A stretch of 6,497 nt of DNA, from positions 2,988 through 9,484 of the forward strand of contig MHKK01000021.1 in assembly GCA_001818365.1 (NCBI GenBank). The letters are read 5' to 3'. The notes under the pieces are model-generated. The model was not told where the DNA came from. It made no database searches and was given only the letters and a program-made list of their open reading frames with translations. Positions 5,246-6,497 of the stretch are shown in pieces. Made by a program: the position numbers and the translations under genes. Source of the stretch: Candidatus Komeilibacteria bacterium RIFCSPHIGHO2_01_FULL_52_14. GTDB lineage: Bacteria; Patescibacteriota; Patescibacteriia; UBA1558; 2-01-FULL-52-15. Positions within the stretch are counted from its first letter, which is position 1. Each line of letters starts with the position of its first letter.

Positions 5246-5488
5246 ATGGATAAAATCAAAAAGGCGCTTCGCAAACTTGATGCGAAAGAGCAAAAATTGG
5301 TTCGGGAAGCGCTTATCCTGCTGAAAGCAGGTCAATACGATACTCTTGATTTAAAAAAATTGAAGGGCAGAGATGACATCTATCGAATCAGAAAAGGAAG
5401 TATTCGAATCATTTTTCGAAAAGATCGGGCTGGAAAAATTTACATCCTTGCGATAGAGAGACGGAGCAATACTACGTATAATTTCTAA
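5246..5488 (+). CDS. RelE/ParE-superfamily type II toxin
   Basis: An 80-aa basic protein of the RelE/ParE superfamily. The N-terminal half forms two helices (about 1-29); then comes the typical LKKLKGRDDIYRIRKGSIRIIFRKD core (37-60), with a strand pair carrying Arg47, Arg49 and Arg54. The final strand is KIYILAIERR (64-73), followed by the tail SNTTYNF. RelE relatives usually cut mRNA on the ribosome, while ParE relatives poison gyrase. The core Y-R-I-R-x-G-x-x-R-I-I-F pattern fits the RelE/StbE side, but the tail differs from classical RelE, so activity cannot be assigned from sequence. It starts 1 nt after the antitoxin stop with no SD of its own, so translation should rely on reinitiation, keeping toxin below antitoxin. 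The gene appears intact. No convincing terminator follows. Confidence 0.88.
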   Translation: MDKIKKALRKLDAKEQKLVREALILLKAGQYDTLDLKKLKGRDDIYRIRKGSIRIIFRKDRAGKIYILAIERRSNTTYNF

Positions 5489-5577
5489 ATACGTAAAGGT
5501 GGAGCTGAGCAAGGCACCGCTGAATAAGCATACTGCGAGGATTTTACCTCTAGGAAAAAAGGCGCACCCGACGTACG

Positions 5578-6497
5578 TTATCGTTTTTGGCACGGCTCAC
5601 CGCCGGGGAGACCACAGATCTTAACGGTGCCGGGCGGTTGGCTGGCTGGAGGAACCTGACTTTGATCCTCATCAAGAATATCGCCAACGGCTTTGGACTC
5701 GGATTCTGATGCTCCACTACCTGTACCACCCTGCACCGAGGGACGGGCGACACATTCAAGCTCTTTATAGGCAGAGACAAAGCCGTGCCCGCTTTTGTTG
5801 TACTTCTTTAATCCCAAGGATGATCCTGCACGCGGGGGTTGCCCCGGTTGGCCACCTGAGATTACATCAACCGCCGTTGCGTCATAGGTAAGACCAAAGC
5901 GAAAAAATACTCCCCCTCTGCCTAATCTCACGCAACGATGTTCACGGGACTTAACAGATAATGACTCGCCCGTGAACAGAGAATCCTCCGGATACCCGTA
6001 AAAATCCCCTGCGGGCCCAACAACCAACCCGCTCGCGTTTACTTTTCCCCACACATGCACGGAATCGCGAGCTACCTTGTAACCTAACATATGAGGACTC
6101 AATAGTGGGCGGTTATTGTCATCATAAACAGGCACGGCCCACGGATTAAGCTCGCTAAATAACACCACCGAATCGATATTCTTGTTCAGTGTGGCTTTGG
6201 CGGTAACAACGTCATCAATGTATACTTGATCCGGAACGTCCATCGTCGCGCTAAAAAATGCGCTTGCTGAGCGAGTCGGAAATATGAGAACGCTAAAGTG
6301 CTTCATAGGCACCGAAATTGTCGTTTCTTTTTTTGTCAAATCAAGGACTATCTCCGCGTCGCTCACGGGCTCGATGCCATTTTCTCTGGAAACTAAGAAA
6401 GGAACCGGAACGACATTGTCTCCATTTTTGAATGTTGCCTTGAAAGTCAGCCCTGCAGAAAAAGCAGTTCCATCGGGTTTAAATTCGTACGCGATAG
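5578..6497 (-). CDS. C-terminal part of a probable surface or extracytoplasmic protein, N-terminus beyond the window
   Basis: An open reverse-strand frame of 305 aa plus stop (TAA at 5580-5578). It enters from the right edge without a stop, so a GTG at 6366 is only an internal codon, not the start. I do not recognise the whole protein. The first residues, YEFKPDGTAFSAGLTFKATF, resemble the repeated beta-strand segments of bacterial Ig-like or ZU5-like surface modules. Alternating beta-strand patterns continue to about residue 240. The last 60 residues are low-complexity, rich in Gly, Ser, Pro, Gln and Glu (GGTGSGASESESKAVGD and later), ending KICGLPGGEPCQKR with two cysteines. No membrane segment or sorting motif is visible at the C-terminus. 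The gene is convergent with the toxin (89 nt between stops). Secretion is inferred from the strand-rich, low-complexity composition; the signal peptide would be outside the window. Confidence 0.75.
   Translation of the reverse strand, partial: IAYEFKPDGTAFSAGLTFKATFKNGDNVVPVPFLVSRENGIEPVSDAEIVLDLTKKETTISVPMKHFSVLIFPTRSASAFFSATMDVPDQVYIDDVVTAKATLNKNIDSVVLFSELNPWAVPVYDDNNRPLLSPHMLGYKVARDSVHVWGKVNASGLVVGPAGDFYGYPEDSLFTGESLSVKSREHRCVRLGRGGVFFRFGLTYDATAVDVISGGQPGQPPRAGSSLGLKKYNKSGHGFVSAYKELECVARPSVQGGTGSGASESESKAVGDILDEDQSQVPPASQPPGTVKICGLPGGEPCQKR

Noticed and set aside
5489..5577. Possible terminators between the convergent toxin and surface-protein genes
   Set aside because: Only a 4-bp GAGG/CCTC stem, an 8-bp ACGTACGT palindrome and a T-run on the minus strand without a stable stem were found; none is convincing.

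Overview
The window is gene-dense bacterial DNA of mixed base composition. It has one-nucleotide gaps and 4-nt overlaps between genes, Shine-Dalgarno (SD) sites before only some genes, and mostly envelope or unrecognised proteins. The gene content would suit a small-genome lineage such as the candidate phyla radiation (Patescibacteria/Parcubacteria). That is an inference from the style of the genes; no marker gene is present to prove it. Stop codons TAA, TAG and TGA all appear to work as stops.

Left part (1-1922, minus strand): an envelope pair. A membrane-anchored SIMPL/DUF541 protein (1100-1849) has its own sigma70-like promoter. It is followed 101 nt downstream by an HtrA/DegP-type membrane-anchored serine protease, which starts at 998 and runs off the left edge within its PDZ domain. 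A second promoter-like sequence lies between them. Both products have an N-terminal membrane anchor and an extracytoplasmic domain, consistent with protein quality control or stress tolerance at the cell surface.

Centre (1956-4040, plus strand): a self-contained transcription unit facing away from SIMPL. It has a clear promoter, a roughly 79-nt leader with three small hairpins (the last covers the SD), two unrecognised genes overlapping by 4 nt, and a strong intrinsic terminator. The first gene encodes a soluble helical protein of 162 aa. The second encodes a 472-aa protein with about five membrane segments, a charged coiled coil, a proline-rich linker and a four-cysteine C-terminal domain. 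This pair is the best candidate for an undescribed system in the window.

Right part (4041-6497): a class I SAM-dependent methyltransferase (minus strand) that may be read from a leaderless transcript. It is followed by a 283-bp intergenic region with a separated inverted repeat, an 11-bp-stem hairpin, a promoter and a 24-bp palindrome. The last two control a Phd/YefM antitoxin and RelE-type toxin pair (plus strand). Convergent to these is the C-terminal 305 aa of a larger, probably surface-exposed protein that enters from the right edge. The methyltransferase and toxin-antitoxin genes look more AT-rich than the genes to their left, which would fit separately acquired DNA.
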